NCBI GenBank assembly: GCA_900315595.1
Contig: OMZQ01000002.1
Span: forward strand, 62,001-126,000
Origin: an uncultured Eubacteriales bacterium
Lineage (GTDB): Bacteria > Bacillota > Clostridia > Oscillospirales > Oscillospiraceae
Direction of reading: 5' to 3'
DNA length: 64,000 nt
Both the position numbers and the translations under genes were made by a program. Shown here piece by piece: positions 27,730 to 36,584 of this stretch. Position 1 is the stretch's first letter. Each line of letters starts with the position of its first letter. The notes below the pieces were generated by a model. That model saw only the letters and a program-made list of their open reading frames with translations, did no database searches and had not been told where the DNA came from.

Positions 27730-28683
27730 TTACCTCCGAAGCTCCCGGAGCTTCTTCATAATTCGTCTTTTGATTCTCTTCCCAAGCGTAATCAAGTCGC
27801 AAATATGCAACAAGACATAGAGCAGCTTGCAGCGGTAAAGCAGAAACCACCCCAAGCCCTTCTCAGGCTTCCCTGCAGCCTTCCTGTGCATCTTGGCGCA
27901 CTCAAACAGGTAAAAGGCCTTCATGGTTCCGAAGTTTCCCCAGTGGATCAGAAGGATTGGTCGCCACTGTCCTTGATATTGCCATTCCGCCTGAGGAGCA
28001 AGAATATCCGCGTGAGTAAAACGCCGATATGTATACAGTCCGACATCACTGCAATCGGTCGGGCGGCAGTTCGCCACAGCCATTCCCAAGGCGATCACCG
28101 GCTCGTCTGCAGGGTCACGAAAAATGGCAAATGGATAGTCCCGATAATGCGCTGCGGCGTATTTGGCGATGTCGAAGACCTTTTTGCAGTCCTCTGTTTT
28201 CGTCAGATAGTAGACGCCACCGCTGAAGCTCGGAACAAAATGGATCTGCTCCCGGAATTCTCCCATTCCGGCAGTTTGAAACCACCCTATATCCGTATCC
28301 AGATCCTCATAGGCATGACCGAACACGGAAAAGTCGCTGCCATTTTGCTCAAACAGCTCCCACCATCGGTCAATATCGCCATAGCAAAGACAGTCTGCGT
28401 CAATGAAAATGGTCTCGTCCCAAGGCAGGCAGTCAAACAGCCGCAGCTTGTCCATGTAGCTGTGGGTTGGATTGTCCAGCAAGACAACCTTGTCAAAGGC
28501 TGCGGTGTACTGGTTTTCCCGGTCGCAGATGATGGCAAAGGGGTACTTCTCCCCGGCGTTCAACCGGTAGGAGTCCAGCAGATTCTTCGCGATTTTATAG
28601 TAATGTGTCTTGCCGGTCGCGATGGTGACAAAGCCGCGCCGGGGGCATCCCTGAAGTACCGAGCCGTTATGATTTATTGTCAT
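27730..28683 (-). CDS. GT8-like sugar transferase, complete paralog of the fragment at 37750-38163
   Basis: 317 residues. GFVTIATGKTHYYKIAKNLL near residue 17, AIICDREN and the metal motif FIDADCLCYGD (near residue 95) give a GT-A fold of the glycogenin/LPS GT8 kind. LLIHWGNFGTMKAFYLFE, with the C-terminal histidine, lies near residue 250. The gene overlaps the family 4 gene before it by 17 bases and has only a weak ribosome binding site. Its last third is closely similar to a 5'-deleted copy 10 kb upstream in the same operon. Confidence 0.78.
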   Translation of the reverse strand: MTINHNGSVLQGCPRRGFVTIATGKTHYYKIAKNLLDSYRLNAGEKYPFAIICDRENQYTAAFDKVVLLDNPTHSYMDKLRLFDCLPWDETIFIDADCLCYGDIDRWWELFEQNGSDFSVFGHAYEDLDTDIGWFQTAGMGEFREQIHFVPSFSGGVYYLTKTEDCKKVFDIAKYAAAHYRDYPFAIFRDPADEPVIALGMAVANCRPTDCSDVGLYTYRRFTHADILAPQAEWQYQGQWRPILLIHWGNFGTMKAFYLFECAKMHRKAAGKPEKGLGWFLLYRCKLLYVLLHICDLITLGKRIKRRIMKKLRELRR

Positions 28684-29758
28684 ATAATTGATACATTTTC
28701 CCCAAAAATGTTTGGACGTCCAGGCCTTTTTGCTTCATAAGTGAGACATATTGGCCGGAATCCCCACGCCTGGCGTTAAGGAGTGCAGAAATCCATGAGA
28801 CGGCGGAATCCAGAGGAAGCGGCGTTAATAAATCGGAGAAGAACACATCCTTTGGAACCCGGTCAGACAGTACACAGGGCAAGCCGTTGGTCTGCACCTC
28901 AATGACGGAAAGAGGCATCCCTTCATATAGAGACGGGAAAGCGAAGACGTCCATAGCGGAGAGATATTCGTTCACATTGGAAACGTTCCCCATCAGCCGC
29001 ACATGATCCGAAAGATGAAGCTCTGCAATCAAGGCTTCCAGCATGGGGCGGTCAACACCCTCACCCAGCAGCAACAGGAAAGCGTTTGGTTGCTGCATCA
29101 ACAGCTCCGGCATCAGTCGAATCAGAAAGGCCTGATTCTTTACTGCGGCCAGATGTCCCACGTGGCCGATTATGAAACGCTCCGTTAGGCCCAGACTCGA
29201 CCGAAGGTCAGTGCGGGACTGGGGATCGTAGGCATAACATGCGGTGTTGATCCCATTCAGGAGCAGAATGCCTCGGCGATTGAACACGCGTCTGCCATAG
29301 AGTCGCTCACCGGCCTTTTGCCCGCAGGCAACATAGCGAGTGGCATACCGCAGAATCAGAATCCGCATAAAAGCCTCATAAAGACGCTTTTTCATATTCT
29401 TCCGAACATCCAGAATGGAATGGGAGTGGGAAATCCGAATGGGAACACCGCAGCGTTTTGCCGCCAGCATTGCCCAGCCGGAGTTGAACATGGTATGGGC
29501 ATGAACGATGTCATAACGCTCTCGCCGGATCAGATCACAGAGGAAACGATAATAGCGCCGATGTCCCGCAGCAGGCTGATCCGCATGAAAGACCTTGCAG
29601 CCAGCGTCCAACAGCTCTTCCTCGAAGGGCCCCACCCGATCTCCGAAAACCAGGTAATGAACCTCAAAGCGATCTTTCGCGTAAAACCCGATATCCCGTG
29701 CGACGCGCTCCGCACCACCGATGACCAGAGATCCGATTATGATTAATACCTTTTTCAT
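28667..29758 (-). CDS. Family 4 glycosyltransferase
   Basis: 363 residues. SLVIGGAERVARDIGFYA at the N-terminus, YDIVHAHTMFNSGWAML, HVGHLAAVKNQAFLIRLM, LLLGEGVDRPMLE and FPSLYEGMPLSVIEVQ complete a GT-B enzyme with the conserved EGMPLSVIE glutamates. The N-terminal half is recognisably related to residues 1-180 of the chimeric deacetylase directly upstream. GGAGGAG lies before the ATG. Confidence 0.92.
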   Translation of the reverse strand: MKKVLIIIGSLVIGGAERVARDIGFYAKDRFEVHYLVFGDRVGPFEEELLDAGCKVFHADQPAAGHRRYYRFLCDLIRRERYDIVHAHTMFNSGWAMLAAKRCGVPIRISHSHSILDVRKNMKKRLYEAFMRILILRYATRYVACGQKAGERLYGRRVFNRRGILLLNGINTACYAYDPQSRTDLRSSLGLTERFIIGHVGHLAAVKNQAFLIRLMPELLMQQPNAFLLLLGEGVDRPMLEALIAELHLSDHVRLMGNVSNVNEYLSAMDVFAFPSLYEGMPLSVIEVQTNGLPCVLSDRVPKDVFFSDLLTPLPLDSAVSWISALLNARRGDSGQYVSLMKQKGLDVQTFLGKMYQLYDNKS

Positions 29759-31179
29759 CGGGTCTCCTCCTTTTTGTATCCGGATGGCGAAACAGAATAT
29801 ATTTGGTCTTTTGCCTGAAGCTGATTATAAAGACGGGCCGTGGTACACATACAAAGCATTCCTTGCTGCTCCAGAGCGGACAAGCGGTTGCAGAGGCAAA
29901 CCAGTTTACGCCTCTTCCAGGACCAATTATCTTCGCCGGTGGTGCGCTCCCGAATGCTGTGCAGCAGAAAAACGACGGCACCGCGCCGTTTTACCGCGGA
30001 ACGAACCAGAGCCATGAGTTCGCCAGTCGTGGTACCCTTCATTACGGGAACACAGTAGATGATCTGGCCCTCTGCGCCGCACATGACGGTATCATGATAG
30101 GCGATCCGAAACAAAAATGGCAGGTGCAGAACCCGTGCAGCCTTGCGGCAGAGAACGCGGAGTAGCGGACGGGAACTGATTCGCAGACTGGTACGGAAAT
30201 ATTGAATGGAATTCCGCAGTTTCGCTTCCTGAGGAGAGCGAAAACGTTCCGGCGAAAGGCCGGAGCTGGGACTGGCAAAACCCAAACGGGCATCTCCCTC
30301 AAGCTTCAGCCAGTCCAGCAGTTTTTCCCGACCCCGGAAAATATCTTCGTCTGTATTTAGATGACAATCGCCATGCATAGCGATTTCTATGAGGGGGTCT
30401 TTGGCAAGGCGCTGAATGTCCCGGATCGTCATAGCTTGCTTCCGGGTGGGCAGGTATCGATCCGGGCAGGTGCCGTCCACATAGCCGGTGCTGATATTCA
30501 AGGTAGCAGGGATCCCCATGGGCAGAAGCAACCGATCCGCTACCTCTGTGTTGTCGCCTCTTCCGTCGTCAAAGGACAGACTCACAGAGGCGAGATCCCG
30601 GTAGATGCGGCAGATCCCGTGTTCCCGGGGGCAAGGCTCACTTGGCTGCAGAACGGCGGAAATATCGGAGTCGGGAGAAAAGGTCAGCACAAGGCCTCTG
30701 CAGGAAAAAGCGCTTCTCCCGAAAGCTCGGGCGCCGCCTTCCAAGTCAGCGGAGATGAGGTGAGTTGCCCACCGAAAAAGCAGAGCATTGCCTGAGCGAC
30801 GCTGGAGTTCTTGCGGTTTTGCAGCGGGCTCTCCGGGCAGAGCGTGGGCAATGCGAATGGGGACACCCAGCCGGGCAGCTGCCAACAGGGACAGGCCTCG
30901 ACCCTCCGAGGCAAGCAGATGAATTACGGAAAAGCGCCGTTCACGAATGAGCCGATTCAAAGCCCTGAGATAGGGAAGACTGTTGGCCCCCGGAGTGGGG
31001 AACCAATACTCTTCCGCAGCGGACTTTTCCCAGCTGGGAATGAGAGTATCCGACTGCTGCCCGAAGAATCCAACCGTAAAACTGAACTCCGTGGGAGACG
31101 CGAGCCGCATGAGTTCGGCGGCTATCCGGCACGCGTTGTTGTTCCGGGGGTGGCCTACAATGAGTAAAACTTTTATCAT
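29755..31179 (-). CDS. Chimera: half of a GT4 glycosyltransferase fused to a NodB polysaccharide deacetylase
   Basis: 474 residues. Residues 1-180 look like the acceptor-binding half of a family 4 glycosyltransferase: VGHPRNNNACRIAAELMRL, then RFSVIHLLASEGRGLSL and LGVPIRIAHALPGE, parallel to the neighbouring enzyme. The donor-binding half is missing. From about 195 a NodB domain follows, with SFDDGR (202-207) and HGDCHLNT (269-276) as metal-binding motifs. No signal peptide or membrane helix is seen, so deacetylation would be cytoplasmic, on a lipid-linked or nucleotide-linked sugar. It overlaps its neighbours by 4 bases on each side. Confidence 0.8.
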   Translation of the reverse strand: MIKVLLIVGHPRNNNACRIAAELMRLASPTEFSFTVGFFGQQSDTLIPSWEKSAAEEYWFPTPGANSLPYLRALNRLIRERRFSVIHLLASEGRGLSLLAAARLGVPIRIAHALPGEPAAKPQELQRRSGNALLFRWATHLISADLEGGARAFGRSAFSCRGLVLTFSPDSDISAVLQPSEPCPREHGICRIYRDLASVSLSFDDGRGDNTEVADRLLLPMGIPATLNISTGYVDGTCPDRYLPTRKQAMTIRDIQRLAKDPLIEIAMHGDCHLNTDEDIFRGREKLLDWLKLEGDARLGFASPSSGLSPERFRSPQEAKLRNSIQYFRTSLRISSRPLLRVLCRKAARVLHLPFLFRIAYHDTVMCGAEGQIIYCVPVMKGTTTGELMALVRSAVKRRGAVVFLLHSIRERTTGEDNWSWKRRKLVCLCNRLSALEQQGMLCMCTTARLYNQLQAKDQIYSVSPSGYKKEETR

Positions 31180-32171
31180 TTGTCGGACCCCTTCAAGAAG
31201 AATGAAACGATGACGTTCACCACATTCACCCAGCGCAATCTGATGGGAAGGGCGATCGTGCGGCAGGCAAGTCCCCTTGGGCGGAATTGCGGATTGTTGG
31301 CATAAGCGCGAAGAATATCATCGGTGCTCCTGCGGGCAGCGGCGGGAGAGGCGTACTGCCGCGCTTTCTTGCAAACGGTATACGCACTGCGATAGAAGGA
31401 ATACTGAATAGCATGGCTGTAAACCGCTTTTTCCGCTTCAGGCAGATCGGATTCTTGGAGACTGTCCAGCAGAAGCCGATGCTCCAGCAGGACGCTGTCC
31501 ACCAAATCGTCCCGCTTCTTCCTGGAGAGAGAGTCTCTGCCATCCATGGAGAGCAGATAGAGCTTGTCGGAGATGCCGCGCACTTGGTTGATCTGTACCG
31601 CATAGGAGAGCGAGAAGACCTTATCTTCTCCGATGTCCAGACACTCCTCAAAGCGAATGAGATTTGATTCTATCACATCCCGCCGGAAGGCCTTCGTCGT
31701 GATCAGATTGAATTCCTGACGGCGAAGAGCACCGGCCAGCGCGGAAACACATTCGCTGTTTTGACAAAAGAAATCCCTGCTCAGAGAGGCGCGGCCTTCT
31801 TTTCTTTTTCCCCCCACCAGTTGAACGCCAAACATCAACAATGCTGGCTCATCACGGAGGGCGGAATCCAAAACGGTAAAGTAATTCTTATCGACAGCAT
31901 CGTCGGAATCCACAAACAGGACGTATTCCCCCTGCGCTTGCTGCAGGCCAAGATTCCGTGCAGAAGAAACGCCGCCATTTTCCTTGGAAAATAAACGAAT
32001 CTGCGGGAAGCGGGCAGCATATTCGTCACAGATCTCCAGAGAGGCGTCGGTGGAGCCGTCATTGACGAGCAGAAGCTCTGTGTCCTCCCGCAGCTGGGAT
32101 ACGAGACTGTCAAGACATCTGTGCAGAGTTTCTGCAGCATTGTAGATTGGAATGATGACGGAATATTTCAT
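31176..32171 (-). CDS. Family 2 glycosyltransferase
   Basis: 331 residues. YSVIIPIYNAAETL at 3-16, LVNDGSTDASLE near 35 and LFVDSDDAVDKNY near 91 form the GT-A core. The C-terminus is basic with a hydrophobic patch (INVIV-like run near the end), pointing to membrane contact. The ATG overlaps no upstream gene. A 162-base stretch with no gene precedes it, and its ribosome binding site is weak. Confidence 0.9.
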   Translation of the reverse strand: MKYSVIIPIYNAAETLHRCLDSLVSQLREDTELLLVNDGSTDASLEICDEYAARFPQIRLFSKENGGVSSARNLGLQQAQGEYVLFVDSDDAVDKNYFTVLDSALRDEPALLMFGVQLVGGKRKEGRASLSRDFFCQNSECVSALAGALRRQEFNLITTKAFRRDVIESNLIRFEECLDIGEDKVFSLSYAVQINQVRGISDKLYLLSMDGRDSLSRKKRDDLVDSVLLEHRLLLDSLQESDLPEAEKAVYSHAIQYSFYRSAYTVCKKARQYASPAAARRSTDDILRAYANNPQFRPRGLACRTIALPIRLRWVNVVNVIVSFFLKGSDK

Positions 32172-32333
32172 GCTATTTCATCCAAAAACCGTTTGAAGTT
32201 TCGATCAATCGAACAGATCTGGCCGGGGTGCCAGCAATCACACAATCAGACGGAGCATCTTTGGTGGCAGCCGATCAAGCGTCGATCTGATCCTGGAAGG
32301 AAACGTCAAAAGAATACTTGTTTTCTATAATCG

Positions 32334-33326
32334 TTACCTTTTATGTTGATAGATTTTTGACAGCAGAAAGATTGCGCCTCGGATTCCAAACAGAGTCACA
32401 AGAACGCGGACAGCTCGAACCTTCTTCACATGGTCGTATCGAAGCAACCATCTGAACTTTTGATAATTCTGAATGATTTCGCCATAGGCAGAATCCTTGT
32501 GGAGACGATAGCTCAAGCCAAACAGCATGGCATACTGATAAGCCCAGTACTCCAGATAAAGCTTCTTCAGCGTCTCGGATTCTGCTTTTTCTTCTACAAG
32601 CTCCGTGCCAGCCTTGATTGCACGAAAGACGTCCTGAATGTTCCTGACGCCGATGGAGGAGGTAATCCCACCGGACTCCCGGCGAATTCTTTTGTAAAAC
32701 GCTTCCGGCAAGACCGCGATGGAATTGGCGCGAAGCATGACTTTACCGGACCACTCGCCGTCTTCGCCGCTGATCAGGCCTTTTGTGAAAAAGAGATCCC
32801 CCTGCACAAAGAACTCCCGCCTGATTGCTTTGACATACGAAGCGCTGAAATACTGGTTGGAATAGACCAGCTGCCGCAGAACGGCCTCCTTGGAAGTATC
32901 CGCCCACTCGTATGGCTTGGGCAAACGCTCTTTTACAAACGTTCCGTCGTCATCATAGATCCTTACGCCAAAGCAAATCACATCCGCAGGATGGTCGTCG
33001 ATCAGTTTACTCAGCTTTTCTAATGCAGAAGCATCGTCCCATAGGTCGTCGCTGTCCAGAAACAGCAGATACTTCCCTCTTGCAGCTTGAATTCCGGTGT
33101 TTCGAGCGGCAGAGCTTCCTGCGTTCTGCTGGTGAATGGCGACAATCCGATCGTCCTCAGCAGAAAAAGCGTCGCACAATGCTCCGCTGCGATCCCTGGA
33201 GCCGTCGTCAACCAGAATCAACTCAAAACTCCGGCAGCTCTGGCAGGTGACGCTGCGGACACAGCGCTCCAGTTCCTTCTCCGTGTTGTAGACGGGAACA
33301 ACGATGCTGAACATCGGATTGCTCAT
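32334..33326 (-). CDS. Family 2 glycosyltransferase
   Basis: 330 residues. FSIVVPVYNTEKEL at 6-19, LVDDGSRDRSG near 38 and LFLDSDDLWDDAS near 91 are intact. AAGGAG precedes the ATG by seven bases. The tail (YQHKR) is basic. The donor cannot be predicted. Confidence 0.9.
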   Translation of the reverse strand: MSNPMFSIVVPVYNTEKELERCVRSVTCQSCRSFELILVDDGSRDRSGALCDAFSAEDDRIVAIHQQNAGSSAARNTGIQAARGKYLLFLDSDDLWDDASALEKLSKLIDDHPADVICFGVRIYDDDGTFVKERLPKPYEWADTSKEAVLRQLVYSNQYFSASYVKAIRREFFVQGDLFFTKGLISGEDGEWSGKVMLRANSIAVLPEAFYKRIRRESGGITSSIGVRNIQDVFRAIKAGTELVEEKAESETLKKLYLEYWAYQYAMLFGLSYRLHKDSAYGEIIQNYQKFRWLLRYDHVKKVRAVRVLVTLFGIRGAIFLLSKIYQHKR

Positions 33327-33338
33327 AGGGGACTCCTT

Positions 33339-34226
33339 TCAGTCGGCGTGCTTTCGCCGCCAATAGGACGCCAGGCAGCGGCCGGGAAGATGGGTGATAA
33401 CCGTCAGGAATTTATATGGGTTCTCCCGGAGCAGCTTTCCGAAGCCGACTCCGGCGAATTTTGCGTAGCAGGAATAGAGTACGCCTTTCTTGATCCGGGT
33501 CTTCAGCGGAAGGCGCGGGTGCATATAGACCTTGGAGTTGTACATTCCGCCCAAGGGATAGGAGATCCGCATCTTCCGGCCGGCCTTGGTCAAACCGTCC
33601 TCACGGTAGCTGCAAAGGTAGAGAACCTCGTTGAAATAGACGCCCTTGGACTCCAGCTCCATGGGGAAGAATGCCGCGCCTTCACCAATGAACCTCTCCC
33701 CTTCATATTCCGGGAAGCGATACTTGGTGAAGAGCGTTGTCCGGAAAGTATCACAGCAATCCCGGCCTGCAGTACCGATACGAGGTTCCCGAAGGGTGTC
33801 CACCGGAACACCGGGATGGGCCACATAGCAGATCGGCTCCTCCACCGTAAACCCCTTGAGGAAGATAATCCGCCCCACGTCGGGATTGTCCGCAAACAGC
33901 CCCCACTTGTCCAGGATCGTCTCCACTGCATTGGGGGTCAGGCTGTCATCGCTGTCCAGTACGACCACGTAGTCCCCTCGGATGAATGGATGCGCGGCAT
34001 TCAAGGCAGTATGCTTGCCGCCGTTGGGCTTTTGATGGAAATCAATGGAAAAGCCCTCGTCTCGGGACTGAAAGGCCTTGACCACCTCTGCCGTGTCATC
34101 GGTGCTGCCGTCGTCTATGATAAGCCATTGGAAATCCCGCACCGTCTGGACACAGAGAGACGCCCAGCAGCTTTTCAGACAGTCTGCCCGATTATAGGTG
34201 GGGGTAATGATGGTCAACTTTGCCAT
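33339..34226 (-). CDS. Family 2 glycosyltransferase
   Basis: 295 residues. LTIITPTYNRADCL at 4-17, LIIDDGSTDDTAE near 35 and VVLDSDDSLTPNA near 90 form the core; FHQKPNGGKHTALNAA is typical of this subgroup. It is followed after 12 bases by another family 2 gene. GAGGAG lies upstream of ATG. Donor unknown. Confidence 0.91.
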   Translation of the reverse strand: MAKLTIITPTYNRADCLKSCWASLCVQTVRDFQWLIIDDGSTDDTAEVVKAFQSRDEGFSIDFHQKPNGGKHTALNAAHPFIRGDYVVVLDSDDSLTPNAVETILDKWGLFADNPDVGRIIFLKGFTVEEPICYVAHPGVPVDTLREPRIGTAGRDCCDTFRTTLFTKYRFPEYEGERFIGEGAAFFPMELESKGVYFNEVLYLCSYREDGLTKAGRKMRISYPLGGMYNSKVYMHPRLPLKTRIKKGVLYSCYAKFAGVGFGKLLRENPYKFLTVITHLPGRCLASYWRRKHAD

Positions 34227-34249
34227 GGTTGCTCCTCACATTTTGAAGA

Positions 34250-35473
34250 CTATTGCACTTGCCTTCCGCTGTTTGCCTTGCGAAGCTTCGCCCGCAGAGG
34301 CGCGGGTACAATTCCGCTGGCCCGCAGCAGAACCCGCTTGAGCTTTCGCTTGGGGGCCTCTCCCAGACGGTAGAGCCTAACAGCCTGTCGGATGTCGGCT
34401 CCGTCCCGCAGAGCATCCATGCTTCTGCCGTGGAGATGCTGATCGTTGTAGCCCGCCATATTTTGAGCCTTCATCATCTCTTCCGGCGTGCCGGGATCGA
34501 AGGCAGTCAGACGGCCATCCGCCAACAAGCTCTCAACAGCGGCTTCGCCTCGCTTGGTGCAGGCAAAGGCGGCGGAGACGCCGTCGCTTCGGCTCTGAAA
34601 GCGGCGGCCCCAGTAATCACCGATGCGGAGGTCCGCAAGGCTGATCTCTTTCCGAAAGCGGCAGGTCATGCAGGCGTCACCCAGCAGGACGTTCTCGAAG
34701 AACACCTGCCAGAACAGCTCCCGCTCACGGGAACCGTAGAAGGTCTTCCCATTTGCCTCCGCCCGGAGGCAGTAGCTGTGCCAGTCATCTTTCTTGTATC
34801 GGAACTGCAGCGAATCAAAGTGATCCGCACGCAGCTTCTTTTTCATTCGTTTGAGCTGCTCATCCCAGAGCTTGCCGCTGGGAACGCCGTGACAGAAAAT
34901 CTCTGCCAGGAGGAGCTGATCCCGGACGCCCAGGGTTTCGCTCGCCTTTGCCAAACCGGCAATCTGGCACGGGGTGCCAAAGACGGTAAAGCGGGCAGTC
35001 GGATCCCGCTTTGCCTCGGTCAGCAAGTCCGTGAATGCCTCCCGGGGATTGCTCTGCAAGTATTTGGAGCCGTCCAGTTCCGCAATCCCTTTTACGGAAT
35101 CGATGATTGCGTGGCAGACCCGGTTCGTTGTCAAATCATAGACTGCGCCAACCGCTTTCCCCCCGCTGCGAAGGGTCATCAAAGCCAGCTCATGGGCCAG
35201 CCCGCCGGATGAGCAGCGGTGCACCGTCTCCGGGTCCGCGCTCTGCACGGCGTAGAGCTTAGCCTGTCTGAGATCCGCGCCTTGGATCTCCGTATCATAA
35301 CGGGAGCAGACATTGATGCAGAGCCCACAGTCCACGCAAAGGCGATCGTCCACTTTTGCGGCGAGAAAACCTGCCCCGTCCATCTCCAGACGGATGGCGC
35401 TTTTCGGGCAGACCGCTGCGCACGCTCCGCAGCCGGAGCAAGGATATTCAGTTTGCCTGGTGATATTCTCCAT
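34250..35473 (-). CDS. Coenzyme F420 hydrogenase/dehydrogenase beta-subunit-like Fe-S protein
   Basis: 407 residues from ATG 35473. Two ferredoxin-type clusters lie at the start (CSGCGACAAVCPKSA and CVDCGLCINVCSRYD). An FrhB-like flavin/Fe-S domain follows, with SSGGLAHELA, GTPCQIAGL and CRFRKEISLADLRIGDYWGR. Such proteins regularly sit beside polysaccharide pyruvyl transferases in capsule clusters; the redox step they perform is unknown. Here it overlaps the pyruvyl transferase gene by 26 bases, which supports a joint role. Confidence 0.88.
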   Translation of the reverse strand: MENITRQTEYPCSGCGACAAVCPKSAIRLEMDGAGFLAAKVDDRLCVDCGLCINVCSRYDTEIQGADLRQAKLYAVQSADPETVHRCSSGGLAHELALMTLRSGGKAVGAVYDLTTNRVCHAIIDSVKGIAELDGSKYLQSNPREAFTDLLTEAKRDPTARFTVFGTPCQIAGLAKASETLGVRDQLLLAEIFCHGVPSGKLWDEQLKRMKKKLRADHFDSLQFRYKKDDWHSYCLRAEANGKTFYGSRERELFWQVFFENVLLGDACMTCRFRKEISLADLRIGDYWGRRFQSRSDGVSAAFACTKRGEAAVESLLADGRLTAFDPGTPEEMMKAQNMAGYNDQHLHGRSMDALRDGADIRQAVRLYRLGEAPKRKLKRVLLRASGIVPAPLRAKLRKANSGRQVQ

Positions 35474-36563
35474 GCGCCACACGCTCCAGGGCTTCTTTCA
35501 GATATCTGCCGCTGTCTTCCGCCAGGGCGGCAATTCGTTTGTCCGTTGACTCGTAATCAATGGGCGCGGAAAGCACGCGCTCCAGTTCCGGTTCGGAAAC
35601 CTTGCTGAGCAGCTGTCCCTTCAGTCCGGTGACCTCAAGCAGAGACTGCAGCTTGAAGGCGTTGATGCTTTGCCGGATGAACACTGCAACATTACAGTGA
35701 TTATTCATGGCTGCTATGCTGCCGTGAAAGGTGTCTGTTACCACGCAGGCGGCATCTTTGAAATAGGAGTACCATTCCATCGGACCGCAGACGATATTCT
35801 TGTCACACCATTTGTGATAGGTTCCAAGAGAAACCGTAATCAATCCGTGTTTTTCAGCAAAGGAACGAATCTCTGATGCTTCCTCCTGCGACTTCATGTT
35901 TGCGTCATAGGAATAGAGCAGTAAATAGGGCTTGCCGATGGGATGAACCTGAACGGAAAAGCTCCGGCAATTGTAGAGCAAAACCGGATCACAAACCAAA
36001 GGAACCTTTCGCCCGGTCATGCTGCGGATCATATCCTGCGTGTGTGTGTCCCGGGCCGAGAGGGAAAACATTTTGTTCAGCCCGTCCCTCACAAGGTCAT
36101 AGCAGTTGAATTGCTTCAAAAGCTCCTCTGTCGTCCGGCCAAAAGCAGGGGCGTAAGCAATCGCAGGTACGTCCCCGAGTCCGTAGCCGTACATCATTTT
36201 GTTGCAGCCGACGTCGATGCTGAAGACCTCGTCGCTGCCGATCACGATCGCGTCACAGCCGCTTTGATCGTATGGCGCAAGGTCATGCGAGGCAATGGAG
36301 CGATTAATGGCCTTGACCTTCCGGTAATTGAACCACGTCAGCCCAAGACCTTTCCCGAACAGATAGTTCTTGATATAGAAAGGCAGGGCCTTCCAGGAGC
36401 CGCTGTTGCGGTCCTTCTCTCCTTCCATAAAGTCAAAATTCTTCTCGTAGGTCAGAATCTTGACCTTATGGCCCAAGTCGCGCAGGTATGCCTCGAGCGC
36501 CAGCATTTGCAGTTGTGCGCCGAGGTTATAAACGTTATAATGCGTCAGTATTCCAATTCTCAT
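35448..36563 (-). CDS. Polysaccharide pyruvyl transferase family protein
   Basis: 371 residues. ILTHYNVYNLGAQLQMLALE at the N-terminus, VIGSDEVFSID near residue 105, VPLVCDPVLLYN and VVTDTFHGSIAAMNN near 285 match the family. The family adds a pyruvate ketal from phosphoenolpyruvate to sugars, giving the polymer a negative charge. Its partnership with the Fe-S protein encoded next is common in capsule loci. The ribosome binding site is a moderate GGGG run. Confidence 0.9.
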   Translation of the reverse strand: MRIGILTHYNVYNLGAQLQMLALEAYLRDLGHKVKILTYEKNFDFMEGEKDRNSGSWKALPFYIKNYLFGKGLGLTWFNYRKVKAINRSIASHDLAPYDQSGCDAIVIGSDEVFSIDVGCNKMMYGYGLGDVPAIAYAPAFGRTTEELLKQFNCYDLVRDGLNKMFSLSARDTHTQDMIRSMTGRKVPLVCDPVLLYNCRSFSVQVHPIGKPYLLLYSYDANMKSQEEASEIRSFAEKHGLITVSLGTYHKWCDKNIVCGPMEWYSYFKDAACVVTDTFHGSIAAMNNHCNVAVFIRQSINAFKLQSLLEVTGLKGQLLSKVSEPELERVLSAPIDYESTDKRIAALAEDSGRYLKEALERVAHGEYHQAN

Positions 36564-36584
36564 GGGTTTTACCCCGTATTCCCA

